Below are positions 17,056 to 25,531 of a stretch of DNA of 64,000 nucleotides, piece after piece (the stretch's first letter is position 1; every line of letters starts with the position of its first letter). A program made the position numbers and the translations under genes. Location of the stretch: assembly GCF_014199195.1 (NCBI RefSeq), contig NZ_JACIJE010000003.1, positions 372,001 to 436,000 on the forward strand, read 5' to 3'. The notes beneath the pieces are model-generated. The model was not told the origin of the DNA. It was given only the letters and a program-made list of their open reading frames with translations, and made no database searches. Origin of the DNA: Neoroseomonas alkaliterrae (lineage in GTDB: Bacteria; Pseudomonadota; Alphaproteobacteria; Acetobacterales; Acetobacteraceae).

Positions 17056-18660
17056 ATGCGGACGGATGTGCTGGTGCTGGGCTCGGGCTCGGCCGGGCTG
17101 GTGGCGGCGCTGACGGCGGCGCGGCGCGGCCTCTCGGTCACGGTGCTGGAGAAGACCGACCGCCTGGGCGGCACCACGGCGATGTCCGGGGCCGGCACCT
17201 GGATCCCCGCCAACCACCACGCCGCCGCCGCCGGCATCGCCGACAGCGCGGAGGAGGCGCTCGCCTATATCCGCGCCGCCGCGCCAGAGGGCTGGGCCGA
17301 GGCCGAGGACGCGCTGTGGCGCGCCTTCGTCGCCGCCGCCCCCGAGATGCTGCGCTTCGTCGAGGCCGAGACGCCGCTGCGCTTCGCGCTGACGCCCGAG
17401 CCCGACCCGCTGCGCGACCTGCCCGGGGCCAAGGCGCGCGGGCGGATGCTCTCGCCCCTGCCGCTCAGCCGCTGGCGGGCCGGGCGCTTCGCCTTCCGCA
17501 TCCGCCGCTCCACCATCCCCGAGATCTTCACCTACCACGAGGCGGTGACGACCGACCTCTATCACCGCCCCTACCGGACGGCGCTGGCGCTCTGGCCGCG
17601 GCTGCTCTGGCGGCTGCTCACCAACACCCGAGGCAAGGGCACGGCGCTGGTCACGGGCCTGCTGCGCGGCTGCCTCGATGCCGGGGTCGAGGTGCTGCTG
17701 AACGCCCGCGCCGTGGCGCTCACGCAGGATGCCGACGGCGCGGTGACGGGCGCGACCGTCGAACGCAACGGCGCACGCGAGGCCTGGACGGCGCGGCGCG
17801 GCGTGGTGCTCGCGACCGGCGGCTTCGAATGGGATGCCGCGCTGATGGCGCGCCATTTCCCCGGCCCGCTCGACTACCGCGGCAGCCCGGCGGCGCATGA
17901 GGGGGACGGCCAGCGCATGGCCGCCGCCGCCGGCGCCGCGCTCGAGCGCATGGACCAGGCGACCATCACGCCCTCGGTCCCGACGCGCTACGAGGGCCGT
18001 ATCCTGGCTCAGCCGGTGCCCTTCCACACCGAGCCCAACGCCATGCTGGTGAACCGTCACGGGCTGCGCTTCGTCAACGAACTCACCTTCAACATCGGCG
18101 AGGCGCTGGACGCGCGGAACCCGGCCAGCGGCGAGCCGCTGCATCTTCCCGCCTGGATCATCACCGATGCGCGGATGCTCGATCGCGTCCCGCCGGTGCG
18201 CTGGGCGGCGAAGGCCGACCCGTCCTGGCTGCGCCGGGCCCCGGACATCGCGGCGCTGGCCGGGCTGATCGGGGTGCCGGCCGTGGCGCTGGCGGCGAGC
18301 CTCGCCCGTTTCAACGCCGCGGCGGAGGCGGGCCACGACGCGGATTTCGGCCGCCCCGCCCGGCCCGACCCCGCCGCTGCGGCCGACCGCCGCCGCCGCG
18401 CGGGCATCGAGCCGATCGCGACGCCGCCCTTCCTCGCCATGCCCTTCAGCCGCTCGATCCTCGGCACCAAGGGCGGCGCGCGGACCAACGAGCATGCCGA
18501 GGTTCTGCGCCCGGACGGCAGCGTCATCCCCGGCCTCTTCGCCGCGGGCCTTGCGATGGCGAACCCGATCGGCACCCGCAATGTGGGCACCGGCACCACG
18601 ATCGGGCCGAACATGACCTGGGGCTACATCGCGGGGCGGCGGCTGGCGCAGCGGAACTGA
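17056..18660 (+). CDS. FAD-dependent oxidoreductase (fumarate reductase / ketosteroid dehydrogenase-like)
   Basis: A 534-residue flavoprotein. The N-terminus VLVLGSGSAGLVAALTAARR gives the dinucleotide-binding loop, followed by EKTDRLGGTTAMSGAGTWIP, the FAD-contacting block shared by fumarate reductase flavoproteins and 3-ketosteroid-delta1-dehydrogenases. The C-terminus GTKGGARTNEHAEVL and TGTTIGPNMTWGYIAGRRLA closes the FAD domain. No signal peptide or covalent haem motif is present, so it is probably cytoplasmic. The substrate is unknown; the family removes or adds hydrogens next to a carbonyl group. It is divergent from the orphan Bug gene. Confidence 0.85.
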   Translation: MRTDVLVLGSGSAGLVAALTAARRGLSVTVLEKTDRLGGTTAMSGAGTWIPANHHAAAAGIADSAEEALAYIRAAAPEGWAEAEDALWRAFVAAAPEMLRFVEAETPLRFALTPEPDPLRDLPGAKARGRMLSPLPLSRWRAGRFAFRIRRSTIPEIFTYHEAVTTDLYHRPYRTALALWPRLLWRLLTNTRGKGTALVTGLLRGCLDAGVEVLLNARAVALTQDADGAVTGATVERNGAREAWTARRGVVLATGGFEWDAALMARHFPGPLDYRGSPAAHEGDGQRMAAAAGAALERMDQATITPSVPTRYEGRILAQPVPFHTEPNAMLVNRHGLRFVNELTFNIGEALDARNPASGEPLHLPAWIITDARMLDRVPPVRWAAKADPSWLRRAPDIAALAGLIGVPAVALAASLARFNAAAEAGHDADFGRPARPDPAAAADRRRRAGIEPIATPPFLAMPFSRSILGTKGGARTNEHAEVLRPDGSVIPGLFAAGLAMANPIGTRNVGTGTTIGPNMTWGYIAGRRLAQRN

Positions 18661-18779
18661 GCCGCCCCCGACCGGCGCGGCCCGCATCGGTCGGATGCCA
18701 TGCGGGCGGGCATGGCGGCGGACCGCCACAGGTCGCGGGCCCGGAGCCGCGAACGGGCCGAGCCTCCGCCCGCGGCGAT

Positions 18780-19628
18780 TCAGTGGGACATCAGCACCGG
18801 CACGGTCATCTGCTGCATCAGCGTGCGGGTCACACCGCCGAGAATGAACTCGCGCAGCCGCGAATGGCCATAGGCGCCGACCACGAGCAGGTCCGCCGAC
18901 ATGTCCGCCGCCTCGTTCAGCAGCAGGTCGGCGGCGTTCGGGATGTCGGGCGCAACGCGATGCTCGGCCGTGACCTTCACCCCGTGGCGGGCGAGATGCA
19001 GCGCGATGTCCGCCCCGGGCACGTCGCCATGCCCGTCCGGCCCGCGGTGCGGATTGGCGGCGAGCACATGCACCGTCTCGGCCGCGGTGAGCAGCGGCAG
19101 CGCGTCGTTGACCGCGCGCGCGGCCTCGCGGCTGGCATTCCAGCCGACCAGGACGCGCCTACCGATCTCGGCGAAATGCCCGGCATAGGGCACGACGAGC
19201 ACCGGCCGCCCGGCAGCGAAGAGCACATCGCCCGCGAGCCCCGTCGCGCCGGGCTGCGCCGCGTCGGGATCGTCCTGGCCGATGATGGCGAGGTCGGCGT
19301 AGCGGGCGTGCAGCGCGATGGTTTCGGCGAGCGGCCCCTCGGCCTGGCGCCATTCGCCCGCGATCCCCTCGCGCCGCATGCGGTCGCGGAAGCCGGCCTC
19401 GATGGCGGCGGCGCTTGCCAGGGCCTCGTTCCGCACCTGGGTCATGATCTGCGCCATCGCCGCGCCGCCGCCGGGATCGCCGCTGGCGAAGAGCGGGATG
19501 GCGAGGTCCACGACATGCAGCGCGCTCAGATGCGCCCCGTGGCGCTGCGCGAGGCTGACGGCGACATCGAGCCGGCTGCCCGACTGGGGCGTGGCATCGA
19601 GATGGACCAGGATGTCCTTGAACGGCAT
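18780..19628 (-). CDS. Universal stress protein with two Usp domains
   Basis: A 282-residue tandem UspA protein. Domain 1 starts FKDILVHLDATPQSGSRLDV and ends with GRPVLVVPYAG. Domain 2 starts RRVLVGWNASREAARAVNDA and ends with LVVGAYGHSRLREFILGGVT, whose G-x2-G-x9-G-type loop suggests ATP or AMP binding. A GGGA-rich region precedes the ATG at 19628; the longer open frame upstream is not family-like. A GC-rich inverted sequence past the stop (about 18745-18779) loosely resembles the composite repeat's second arm. The gene is divergent from nrdA and lies between the two halves of the nrd system. Confidence 0.9.
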   Translation of the reverse strand: MPFKDILVHLDATPQSGSRLDVAVSLAQRHGAHLSALHVVDLAIPLFASGDPGGGAAMAQIMTQVRNEALASAAAIEAGFRDRMRREGIAGEWRQAEGPLAETIALHARYADLAIIGQDDPDAAQPGATGLAGDVLFAAGRPVLVVPYAGHFAEIGRRVLVGWNASREAARAVNDALPLLTAAETVHVLAANPHRGPDGHGDVPGADIALHLARHGVKVTAEHRVAPDIPNAADLLLNEAADMSADLLVVGAYGHSRLREFILGGVTRTLMQQMTVPVLMSH

Positions 19629-19961
19629 CGCCCGACTCCCGTGTTTGGCGCTGTGATGAAAAACCTTAGCGCCCGACCCTGCCCCCGCATCTTGATGGGG
19701 CGCAAGACGGATGGGCGGCGCCCGGCGGGCCCGCGGGCTGTGGAAAACCGCGGGCTTGCCCGGCGCGGCGGGTCGCGGAATCATGAACGAAACGGGAACT
19801 TGAGGCCGGCTGAAACGGCCGGGCGGGTCTTGGCAAGAGGTCTCTTGCCCACCTGATCTGGTGTTGCGCCGAGTGTGGCAAGACTACATCTTGTGATCCA
19901 TGCCCGGGCGACGGCAGGATGCGGGCTCAGGGGATTTTGCAGTTCCGGGGGGTGGTTGACC
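19629..19961. other. 333-base divergent control region between the stress protein and nrdA
   Basis: No gene is supported. The right half contains the nrdA operator pair (19849-19896). Between the boxes and nrdA lies a 65-base leader ending in a G-rich ribosome-binding region. The left half holds the promoter side of the stress-protein gene; I cannot assign -35/-10 elements with confidence. Confidence 0.6.
19849..19896 (+). promoter_or_regulatory. Pair of NrdR-box-like sites upstream of nrdA
   Basis: The gene-proximal site 19881-19896, read on the minus strand as TCACAAGATGTAGTCT, fits the published NrdR consensus aCaCwAtATaTwGtgt at most positions. The distal site 19849-19864 (CCACCTGATCTGGTGT) is a good palindrome with 10 of 16 matches. 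Starts are 32 bases apart, identical to the spacing before nrdB. NrdR is the ATP/dATP-sensing repressor of ribonucleotide reductase genes. This arrangement would let it control two separated transcripts together. Confidence 0.65.
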
Positions 19962-21827
19962 GTGTTCGATGCCGTTCAGCTTGAAGGCCATGGCCAGGTC
20001 CGCGTGGACCGCTCGCGCGACGCGCTGCTGACCGATTTCGGCAAGGCGACGCTCGACGACCGCTACCTGCTGCCCGGCGAATCGTATCAGGACCTCTTCG
20101 CCCGGGTGGCCTCGGCCTACGGCGACGACGCCGCCCATGCCCAGAGAATCTACGATTACATCTCCCGCCTGTGGTTCATGCCGGCGACGCCCGTGCTCTC
20201 CAATGGCGGCACGACCCGCGGCCTGCCCATCTCCTGCTTCCTGAACGAGGCCTCCGACAGCCTCGAGGGGATCGTCGGGCTGTGGAACGAGAATGTCTGG
20301 CTCGCGGCCAAGGGGGGCGGCATCGGCTCCTACTGGGGCAACCTGCGCGGCATCGGCGAGAAGGTCGGCAAGAACGGCAAGACCTCGGGCGTCATCCCCT
20401 TCATCCGGGTGATGGACAGCCTGACGCTCGCCATCTCCCAGGGCTCGCTGCGGCGCGGCTCGGCGGCCTGCTACCTGCCGGTGCACCATCCGGAGATCGA
20501 GGAGTTCCTCGAGATGCGCCGCCCCACGGGCGGCGACCCGAACCGCAAGGCGCTCAACCTCCATCACGGCATCCTGATCCCCGACGCCTTCATGCGCGCG
20601 GTGGAGAACGACGAGGAATGGGCCCTGCTCTCGCCCAAGGACGGGGCGGTGATGCGCAAGGTCTCCGCGCGCAGCCTCTGGATCCGCATCCTGACGGCGC
20701 GGATCGAGACCGGCGAGCCCTACATCATCTTCTCCGACCACGTGAACCGCGCGCAGCCCGAGCACCACAAGCTCGCCGGGCTCGAGGTCAAGACCTCCAA
20801 CCTCTGCTCCGAGATCACGCTGCCCACCGGCCTCGACCACCACGGGCAGGAGCGGACGGCGGTGTGCTGCCTCTCCTCGCTCAACTGCGAGACCTGGTTC
20901 GAGTGGAAGGACAATCCGGACTTCATCCCGGATGTCATGCGCTTCCTCGACAACGTGCTGCAGTCCTTCATCGACACCGCCCCCGATTCGATGGCGCGGG
21001 CGAAGTATTCCGCCATGCGCGAGCGCTCGGTCGGCCTCGGCGTGATGGGCTTCCACTCCTTCCTGCAGAAGATGAACGTGCCCTTCGAGTCCGTCGTCGC
21101 GAAGGTGTGGAACAAGCGGATGTTCAAGCACATCCGCGAGCAGGCCGACGCGGCCTCCCGGATGCTGGCCGAGGAGCGGGGCCCGTGCCCCGATGCCGCC
21201 GAGTACGGCATCATGGAGCGCTTCTCCAACAAGATGGCGATCGCGCCGACGGCCTCGATCTCCATCATCTGCGGCGGCGCGAGCCCGGGAATCGAGCCGA
21301 TCGCGGCCAATGTCTACAACCACAAGACGCTCTCGGGCTCGTTCATCGTGCGCAACCCGTATCTGCAGAAGGTGCTGGAGAAGCACGGGCGCGACGACGA
21401 GGAGACCTGGACCTCGATCACCGTGACCAAGGGCTCGGTGCAGCACCTCGACTTCCTGACCGAGCAGGAGAAGGCCGTGTTCAAGACCGCCTTCGAGCTC
21501 GACCAGCGCTGGGTGATCGAGCACGCGGCCGACCGCACGCCCTATATCTGCCAGTCGCAGTCGGTGAACCTCTTCCTGCCGGCCAACGTCCACAAGCGCG
21601 ACCTGCACCAGATCCACATGATGGCGTGGAAGAAGGGCGTGAAGTCGCTCTACTACTGCCGCTCGCTCTCGATCCAGCGCGCCGACACGATCAGCGAGAA
21701 GGTCGCCCCGCAGGTCGCGCTCGGCGCCGCCGCGAACGACGCGGCCCCGGTGCAGATCCCGCTCGCCGCGGCGGCGCAGCCGGCCGGCAACGCCAACAAC
21801 TACGAGGAATGCCTCGCCTGCCAGTGA
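19962..21827 (+). CDS. nrdA: Class Ia ribonucleoside-diphosphate reductase alpha subunit
   Basis: About 621 residues. Recognisable blocks are MPATPVLSNGGTTRGLPISC, NLCSEITLPTG (active-site cysteine strand), MGFHSFLQKMNVPFES and SLYYCRSLSIQRAD (radical-transfer tyrosine pair). The C-terminus ends ECLACQ, the swinging cysteine pair re-reduced by thioredoxin. It is much shorter than E. coli NrdA because it has no N-terminal ATP-cone, so dATP activity inhibition through a cone is not expected. The start is taken as GTG 19962 after GGGGGGTGG; TTG at 19956 is possible. The partner nrdB is 4.3 kb upstream on the other strand. Confidence 0.95.
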   Translation: MFDAVQLEGHGQVRVDRSRDALLTDFGKATLDDRYLLPGESYQDLFARVASAYGDDAAHAQRIYDYISRLWFMPATPVLSNGGTTRGLPISCFLNEASDSLEGIVGLWNENVWLAAKGGGIGSYWGNLRGIGEKVGKNGKTSGVIPFIRVMDSLTLAISQGSLRRGSAACYLPVHHPEIEEFLEMRRPTGGDPNRKALNLHHGILIPDAFMRAVENDEEWALLSPKDGAVMRKVSARSLWIRILTARIETGEPYIIFSDHVNRAQPEHHKLAGLEVKTSNLCSEITLPTGLDHHGQERTAVCCLSSLNCETWFEWKDNPDFIPDVMRFLDNVLQSFIDTAPDSMARAKYSAMRERSVGLGVMGFHSFLQKMNVPFESVVAKVWNKRMFKHIREQADAASRMLAEERGPCPDAAEYGIMERFSNKMAIAPTASISIICGGASPGIEPIAANVYNHKTLSGSFIVRNPYLQKVLEKHGRDDEETWTSITVTKGSVQHLDFLTEQEKAVFKTAFELDQRWVIEHAADRTPYICQSQSVNLFLPANVHKRDLHQIHMMAWKKGVKSLYYCRSLSIQRADTISEKVAPQVALGAAANDAAPVQIPLAAAAQPAGNANNYEECLACQ

Positions 21828-22189
21828 GGCGCGGCGAGGCCGCGCCCCGCCCGCACCGAGCGCGAGCCTCTGTCATGCGCTGACGCCCGGCGGACATGGG
21901 CGAGGCCCTTGTCGGCGGGGCATCAGCCTTTGACGTCGCGCGGCCGCCCGGCCCGCCCCTCCCGTCGGTGAGAGGCGCGACGGAAAGGGGATCAGTCCGT
22001 GCCCGCCATGCGCGGTGCCTCGCCTTCGCGCGCGGCCCGGCCGCCGGGCCCGGTGCGCGATCGCGGTGGCCCATGGCGCGGCCTCGCGGACGGCGCCGGG
22101 CATGGGCGCGGCGAATGACGATGATGCCGCGAACCCATTGGCGCCGCCGCGCGCTTGCGCGCACATCAGCCGGCATGGAGGTCCCAGCC
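21828..22189. other. 362-base intergenic stretch with a decayed composite repeat (copy 3)
   Basis: No gene is supported. Directly after the nrdA stop, GGCGCGGC-GAG-GCCGCGCC (21828-21846) forms an 8-bp hairpin without a T-tail. From about 21886 the order of the composite repeat can be followed: CCGGCGGACATGGGCGAGG...CCTTGTCGGCGGGGCAT (first palindrome, to about 21930), then GCGCGGCCGCCC (linker), then a degraded second arm to about 22010. The remaining bases up to the VOC start show nothing I can name. Confidence 0.55.
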
Positions 22190-22699
22190 ATGCCCGACAC
22201 CAGCCCCGAACGCACCGCCGCCGCGATCCACCCCGGCACCCGCATCGGCCATGTCCACCTCAAGGTGGCGGATATCGAGCGCGCGCTCGGCTTCTGGCGC
22301 GACGTGATCGGCCTCGAGGAGCAGCAGCGCTACGGCGATCAGGCGGTGTTCCTCTCGGCCGGCGGCTACCACCACCACATCGCGCTCAACACATGGGAGA
22401 GCAAGGGCGGGGCCTGGCCGCCGCCGGGCACGACCGGGCTGTTCCACGTGGCGCTCCTCTACCCCAGCCGCGCGGCGCTGGCCGCGGCGCTGAAGCGCCT
22501 GCTCGATGCCGGCTGGCCGCTGGAAGGCGCCTCGGACCACGGGGTGTCTGAGGCGCTCTATCTCCGCGACCCGGACGGCAACGGGGTGGAACTCTACCGC
22601 GACCGCCCCGAGGCCGAATGGCCGCGCGACGCCGCGGGCAGGCTCGCGATGCACACCAAGCGGCTGGACCTCGGCGCGCTCCTCGCCGAGGCCGGCTGA
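22190..22699 (+). CDS. VOC-family (glyoxalase/extradiol dioxygenase fold) protein
   Basis: A 169-residue vicinal-oxygen-chelate protein. IGHVHLKVADIERALGFWRD begins the first beta-alpha-beta-beta-beta unit. LYLRDPDGNGVELYRDRP ends the second and carries the metal-binding glutamate; the first-module His in GHVHLKV and the His-rich GGYHHHIALNTW also fit. This arrangement resembles CatE-like catechol 2,3-dioxygenases, but substrate and even catalysis are unproven. A GGAGG sequence 8 bases before the ATG at 22190 fixes the start. The neighbouring trigger-factor frame reads antisense across this whole gene because of a frameshift. Confidence 0.85.
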   Translation: MPDTSPERTAAAIHPGTRIGHVHLKVADIERALGFWRDVIGLEEQQRYGDQAVFLSAGGYHHHIALNTWESKGGAWPPPGTTGLFHVALLYPSRAALAAALKRLLDAGWPLEGASDHGVSEALYLRDPDGNGVELYRDRPEAEWPRDAAGRLAMHTKRLDLGALLAEAG

Positions 22700-22769
22700 C
22701 GGAGCCACGCGCGGGGGCCACCCTCCGCCTGCCGCGTCGCGTGCCGGACAATGGCGCGATCGCGCGGCA

Positions 22770-24604
22770 TCAGCCGCGCAGCAGCTCGGCCGGGCTGACG
22801 AGGCGCTCGGAGATTGCGGCGCGCGCGCGAGCATCAGCTCCACCACCTTCTGCTCCAGCAGCGGGGCGCGCAGCGCATCCACCGCCGCCGGCGTGCGGCG
22901 GAAGTGCTCGAGCACCCGGTCCTCCTGGCCGGGATGGCGCGCCGCCTCCCGGCGGATGGCGCGGGCGAGTTCCTCCTCGCTGACCGTGAGACCTTCGGCG
23001 CGCGCGATCTCGGCCAGCAGCAGGCGCAGGCGCACGCGGCGCTCCGCGACGGCGCGATACTCGGCGCGCAGCGCGGCCTCGGGCCTGCCCGCTTCGCCGG
23101 GCGCTTCGCGGCCGGCGCGGCGCTCGGCGTCCCGTCGCGACCAGATGCGGCGGAACTCCGCCTCCACCAGTCCCGACGGCACGGCGAAGCGCGCGATCGA
23201 AGCCAGCGCATCGAGCACCGCTCGCCTGAGCAGGGCGCGCGCGCGCGCCTCGCAGTCCCGGCGCAGGCGCGCGAGCACCGCCGCCTCCAGCGCGGCGCGG
23301 TCGGCATGGCCGAGGCTGCGGGCCAGCGCGTCATCCACCGGCCGCGGGCGGCGCTGCCGGATGGCGAGCGCGGTGACGGCAAAGCGCGCGCGCTGCCCGG
23401 CGAGTTCCGGCGCGGGGTGCTCGGCGGGATAGACGAGATCGAGCTCGCGCGTCTCCCCGGGCGTGATGCCGACGAGCTGCCGGGTGAAGCCGGGGGCGAT
23501 GGCCTCGCCCCCGACGGGCACGTCGAGGCGCTGGAAGGTGCCGCCCGGAAAGACGGGCGCATCGGGCTCCTCGGCGCCGCCGAAGACGCGCGCGGGCCCG
23601 ATCCGCAGCACGAGATCCACCGGCGCGGCCGCGGCGAAGGCGATCTCGAGCAGCGGGCGCGCATGGGCGAGTGCGGGGTCGTCGCACAGCCTCAGGCTCG
23701 CGCACAGTTCCGCCGTGCCGAAGGCCAGCATGGCGCGCGAGGCGCGCAGGAGGCCGGTCGCCGAGCGCTCGTTGAAGCCGAGGCGGAGCGAGGCGCCCGC
23801 CGGCAGCGCGCCGGCGATGGCGCGCGCATGGACGCAGACCGACATCGCCTCGCCCGGCCCGGCCCGCACCGCATCCGCCGGCGCGAAGAACACGCGCAGA
23901 TGCCCGCCCGCCTGCGCGGTGCCGCGCAGCGCAAGGTCGAAGAAGGGGCGGCCATCCTCGGCCCCGGTGGAGAGGATCTCCCGCACCAGCCCGGCCGAGC
24001 AGTCGAGCGTCCATGTCGTGGGCGGCAGGCCGGGCATGCCGGCCTGGGCGCCGCGGCCCGGACCGTTCGGCAGCAGGTCCGGCGGCAGCCGGCCGACGAT
24101 GTCGCACAGCAGCGTATCGCCCGGGGCGGCGGGTCGCGGCGCCACCTCCTCGAAGGTGCCATGCTCGGCGGCGAGCGCCGCGAGCGCGGCGGCGATGTCG
24201 GCCTCGCCAGGCTCGGCGCGCAGGCGTTCGAGGCTCAGGCGCGGCAGTTCGGGCAGGCTGATCGCGGGAAGCGCCTCGAAGGTCACGCGGAAGAGGAGGC
24301 CGCGATCCTCGGCGAAGGATTCGACGGCGATGCGCGGCTGCTGGGCGGGCGTCAGGCCGCGCTCGGCGATCAGGCGCGCGGCGGCCTCGGCGACCTGCTG
24401 CTCGATCACCTCGGACAGGACCGACGCGCCGTAGCGCTGCAGCACCGCCGGCCAGGGCGCCTCGCCCGGGCGGAAGCCCGGCATGGGAACGGTCCCGGCG
24501 ATCTCGGCGAGGCGCCGGTCGCGCAAGGCGATGACCTGCGCGGCGGGAATGCGGACGCGGTAGCTGCGGAGCAGCCCGTCCTCGACAGCCTCGGTCACGT
24601 CCAT
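22770..24604 (-). CDS. tig: Divergent trigger factor with a beta-sandwich domain inserted in the PPIase domain; frameshifted at the 3' end
   Basis: Residues 1-115 form a trigger factor ribosome-binding domain (LRSYRVRIPAAQV, MPGFRPGEAP; the usual lysine of the FRK-type signature is replaced). GDTLLCDIVGR (162-172) starts the FKBP-type PPIase domain. It resumes only at VFPGGTFQRLDVPVGG (351-366) and IAPGFTRQLVGI. About 175 residues lie between (bases 23566-24091) and look like a carbohydrate-binding or phage-tail type jelly-roll (DLALRGTAQAG, PVDLVLRIGPARV). Residues 420-595 are the helical chaperone C-terminus. A CG-dinucleotide tract at 22819-22829 appears shifted by two bases. Without the shift the protein ends AISERLVSPAELLRG and stops at 22770; as written the frame runs on to 22166, antisense to the VOC gene. 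The usual clpP-clpX neighbours are absent. Confidence 0.8.
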
Positions 24605-24734
24605 CGCGGAGGATTGCTGCGGCTGCACCGGCGCGCCCGACGGCGCCGGGAGCAGGATGCCCGGCGCTGCGGCGCCACGCGCGGCCGGTGACCGCGTGTA
24701 GCCCAGCGATCCGGACAATCCAAGCGCGCGGAGG

Positions 24735-25490
24735 TCAGGTCAGGAAGGCCCCGCCATTCACATGGATGGTCTGGCCGGTCACGTAGCCGCCCTCGGGGCC
24801 GGCGAGCAGGCGCACCACGTCGGCGATCTCCTGCACGCTCGCCTTGCGGCGGAGCGGGATGCCCTCGTCGCGGCCGAGGCTCTGCGGCATGGCGCCGGCG
24901 CTCGCGCCGCGCGCGGTGTCCACCGCGCCGGGCGCGACGCAGTTGGCGCGGATGCCGAGCGGGGCGAGTTCCACGGCAAGCGCGCGGATCAGCCCCTCGA
25001 GGCCCGATTTCGAGGCCGAGACATGGGCGCGGTTGGGCGTGCCGAGATGCGTCGAGATGCCCGAGAGCGCGACGATCGCCCCGCCGCCCCGCGCGGCCAT
25101 CTGCGGCGCGAAGGCGCGCGCGAGGAGGAAGGCGCCGTCGAGCGCGACGGAGAGGATCTCCCGCCATTCGGCGAAGGACATCTCGAGGAACGGCGTCTGT
25201 CGCCGCAGCCCCGCATTGCAGACCAGGATGTCCACGCCGCCGAGCCGCGCCGCCACCTCGGCCGCCATCGCCGCGACCGCCGTCTCCTCCGAGACATCGG
25301 CGCGCTGCACCAGGGCCTCGCCGCCGCCGGCGCGGATCTCGGCCGCCACGGCCTCGAGCGCCTCCGTATCCGAGCGCCCGTTGACGACGACCTTCGCCCC
25401 GTCCCGCGCCAGGGTGAGCGCGATGGCGCGCCCGATGTTCTTCCCCGCGCCCGTCACGAGCGCGACCTTGCCTGCGAGTGTCCCGGCCAT
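24735..25490 (-). CDS. SDR-family oxidoreductase
   Basis: A 251-residue classical short-chain dehydrogenase. The cofactor loop is VALVTGAGKNIGRAIALTLA, then CNAGLRR. The catalytic region is SGISTHLGTPNRAHVSASKS, in which the usual tyrosine of YxxxK is replaced by histidine (HVSASK), an unusual change that may alter or remove activity. The C-terminus YVTGQTIHVNGGAFLT is standard. GGAGGACAGGA precedes the ATG at 25490. It lies 41 bases downstream of nsrR on the same strand and could be co-transcribed with it. The substrate is unknown. Confidence 0.88.
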   Translation of the reverse strand: MAGTLAGKVALVTGAGKNIGRAIALTLARDGAKVVVNGRSDTEALEAVAAEIRAGGGEALVQRADVSEETAVAAMAAEVAARLGGVDILVCNAGLRRQTPFLEMSFAEWREILSVALDGAFLLARAFAPQMAARGGGAIVALSGISTHLGTPNRAHVSASKSGLEGLIRALAVELAPLGIRANCVAPGAVDTARGASAGAMPQSLGRDEGIPLRRKASVQEIADVVRLLAGPEGGYVTGQTIHVNGGAFLT

Positions 25491-25531
25491 TCCTGTCCTC
25501 CAGCCTCGCCGGGCGATAGCACGGGCCGCGC

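Noticed and set aside
22166-22769. Extension of the trigger factor frame as part of the protein
   Set aside because: The extra residues are antisense to the VOC gene and unlike any trigger factor; a two-base shift in a CG tract explains the lost stop.
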